NCBI RefSeq assembly: GCF_003259175.1
Contig: NZ_QGOK01000006.1
Coordinates: 62,001 to 126,000, forward strand
DNA: 64,000 nucleotides
Reading direction: 5' to 3'
From: Marinomonas shanghaiensis
Lineage (GTDB): Bacteria > Pseudomonadota > Gammaproteobacteria > Pseudomonadales > Marinomonadaceae
The position numbers and the translations under genes were made by a program. Below are positions 63,355 through 64,000 of the stretch, piece after piece (position 1 is the first letter of the stretch; every line of letters starts with the position of its first letter). The notes beneath the pieces were generated by a model. The model worked only from the letters and a program-made list of their open reading frames with translations. It made no database searches and was not told the origin of the DNA.

Positions 63355-64000
63355 TTACAAGCGCATTTCTATACCAGCGTCTGTCATGCGCTGCTTAGCC
63401 TGTTGAATGCTGTATTCGCCAAAATGGAAAATACTCGCGGCTAACACGGCATCGGCTTTGCCTTCGATTACGCCATCTACTAGGTGATCCAAATTACCCA
63501 CACCGCCAGAGGCGATAACAGGCACATGAACCGCTTCGCTAATCGCACGTGTAATACCTAAATCAAAACCATTTTTTGTGCCGTCACGGTCCATACTGGT
63601 CAGCAAGATTTCACCCGCACCGTATTCCACCATTTTTTTCGCCCACTCAACCGCATCTAAGCCAGTAGGTTTTCGGCCGCCATGGGTAAAGATTTCCCAT
63701 TTATCGGGTTCGCCCTCGGCGCTGACTTTTTTGGCATCAATGGCGACTACGATACACTGAGAGCCAAAGCGCTGTGCGGCTTCGCGGACAAATTCAGGGT
63801 TAAAGACGGCTGCGGTATTAATACCGACTTTGTCTGCGCCTGCATTCAGCATGCGACGAATATCTTCGCAGGTGCGAATGCCACCGCCTACCGTTAGAGG
63901 AATAAACACTTGGCTGGCAATGGCTTCCACCATATGAACCGTGGTTTCTCTATCCTCTGAACTGGCCGTGATGTCTAAGAAAGTGATCTCATCGGCGCCT
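63355..64000 (-). CDS. hisF: Imidazole glycerol phosphate synthase cyclase subunit (5' end outside window)
   Basis: The C-terminal 214 or so residues of HisF. The frame continues upstream to the window edge ([20 protein letters not shown]), so the Met at 63933 is internal and not the start. Features of the TIM barrel are [58 protein letters not shown] (containing the catalytic Asp) and [17 protein letters not shown]. With HisH it makes the imidazole ring in histidine biosynthesis, and it ends with the usual short tail. Confidence 0.96.
   Translation of the reverse strand, partial: GADEITFLDITASSEDRETTVHMVEAIASQVFIPLTVGGGIRTCEDIRRMLNAGADKVGINTAAVFNPEFVREAAQRFGSQCIVVAIDAKKVSAEGEPDKWEIFTHGGRKPTGLDAVEWAKKMVEYGAGEILLTSMDRDGTKNGFDLGITRAISEAVHVPVIASGGVGNLDHLVDGVIEGKADAVLAASIFHFGEYSIQQAKQRMTDAGIEMRL

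Noticed and set aside
63355..63933. hisF starting at the internal methionine at 63933
   Set aside because: Upstream codons in the same frame encode the conserved [10 protein letters not shown] segment of HisF up to the window edge, so the gene is cut by the edge and does not start there.

Overview
The window looks like chromosomal DNA of a marine, heterotrophic gammaproteobacterium, most like Marinomonas or a relative in the Oceanospirillales. This is an inference from gene content (TRAP and TctABC importers, many chemoreceptors, pycA/oadA-type pyruvate carboxylase, quiC-type dehydroshikimate dehydratase, hut and cob genes), moderate G+C and dense short operons. I see no rRNA, tRNA, CRISPR array, insertion sequence or prophage.

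Layout. 1-5.3 kb: the cut end of a DUF501 gene, a PilZ-like protein, a MocR regulator, a chemoreceptor and a peroxiredoxin. 5.4-32.3 kb: a large catabolic region. A TRAP importer faces the operon ligJ-ligK-galD-ligI-ligA-ligB. Then come a PAS-PAS chemoreceptor, pycR/pycA/oadA, an aldo-keto reductase with ligC, a LysR regulator with two DNA-binding domains, a second ligAB pair, an NAD-type quinate/shikimate dehydrogenase, a GntR regulator, aroQ between two AEC carriers, a PcaQ-like regulator and quiC. Together these enzymes can turn quinate/shikimate into dehydroquinate/dehydroshikimate, then protocatechuate (AroE-like, AroQ, QuiC). They then carry out 4,5-cleavage (LigAB), oxidation to 2-pyrone-4,6-dicarboxylate (LigC), hydrolysis (LigI), tautomerisation and hydration (GalD, LigJ) and aldol cleavage (LigK) to pyruvate and oxaloacetate, where PycA/OadA sit metabolically.

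32.4-34.1 kb: an arsenic cluster (arsC, acr3) with a frameshifted, truncated arsH and no visible arsR. 34.5-43.9 kb: a chemoreceptor with an unusual topology, a tctCBA importer, an Xaa-Pro dipeptidase, two little-known membrane proteins and a cytochrome b561-like protein. 44.0-52.6 kb: a complete five-step histidine utilisation locus (hutC, hutDF on the minus strand, hutUHIG on the plus strand). It has two perfect TGTATATACA palindromes in the divergent promoter region and a near match before hutC.

52.8-57.5 kb: a small, A+T-rich accessory patch. It holds an orphan NadS/HigA-type antitoxin, a 1241-residue SIR2 protein resembling the anti-phage sirtuin Dsr1, and a decayed DUF4160 gene beside an intact DUF2442 gene. 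57.5-61.7 kb: cobQ divergent from cobD-cobC-cobU (late cobalamin synthesis). 61.8-64 kb: gpt, DUF2914 and DUF1904 proteins, and hisF running off the end.

Most notable: an apparently shared, nearly palindromic motif (TATTCC, T-tract, GGAATA or GATATA) in four intergenic regions of the protocatechuate region; a PcaQ-type regulator in a pathway that does not make the usual PcaQ inducer; the tandem-HTH LysR protein; the duplicated ligAB; and the sirtuin patch.
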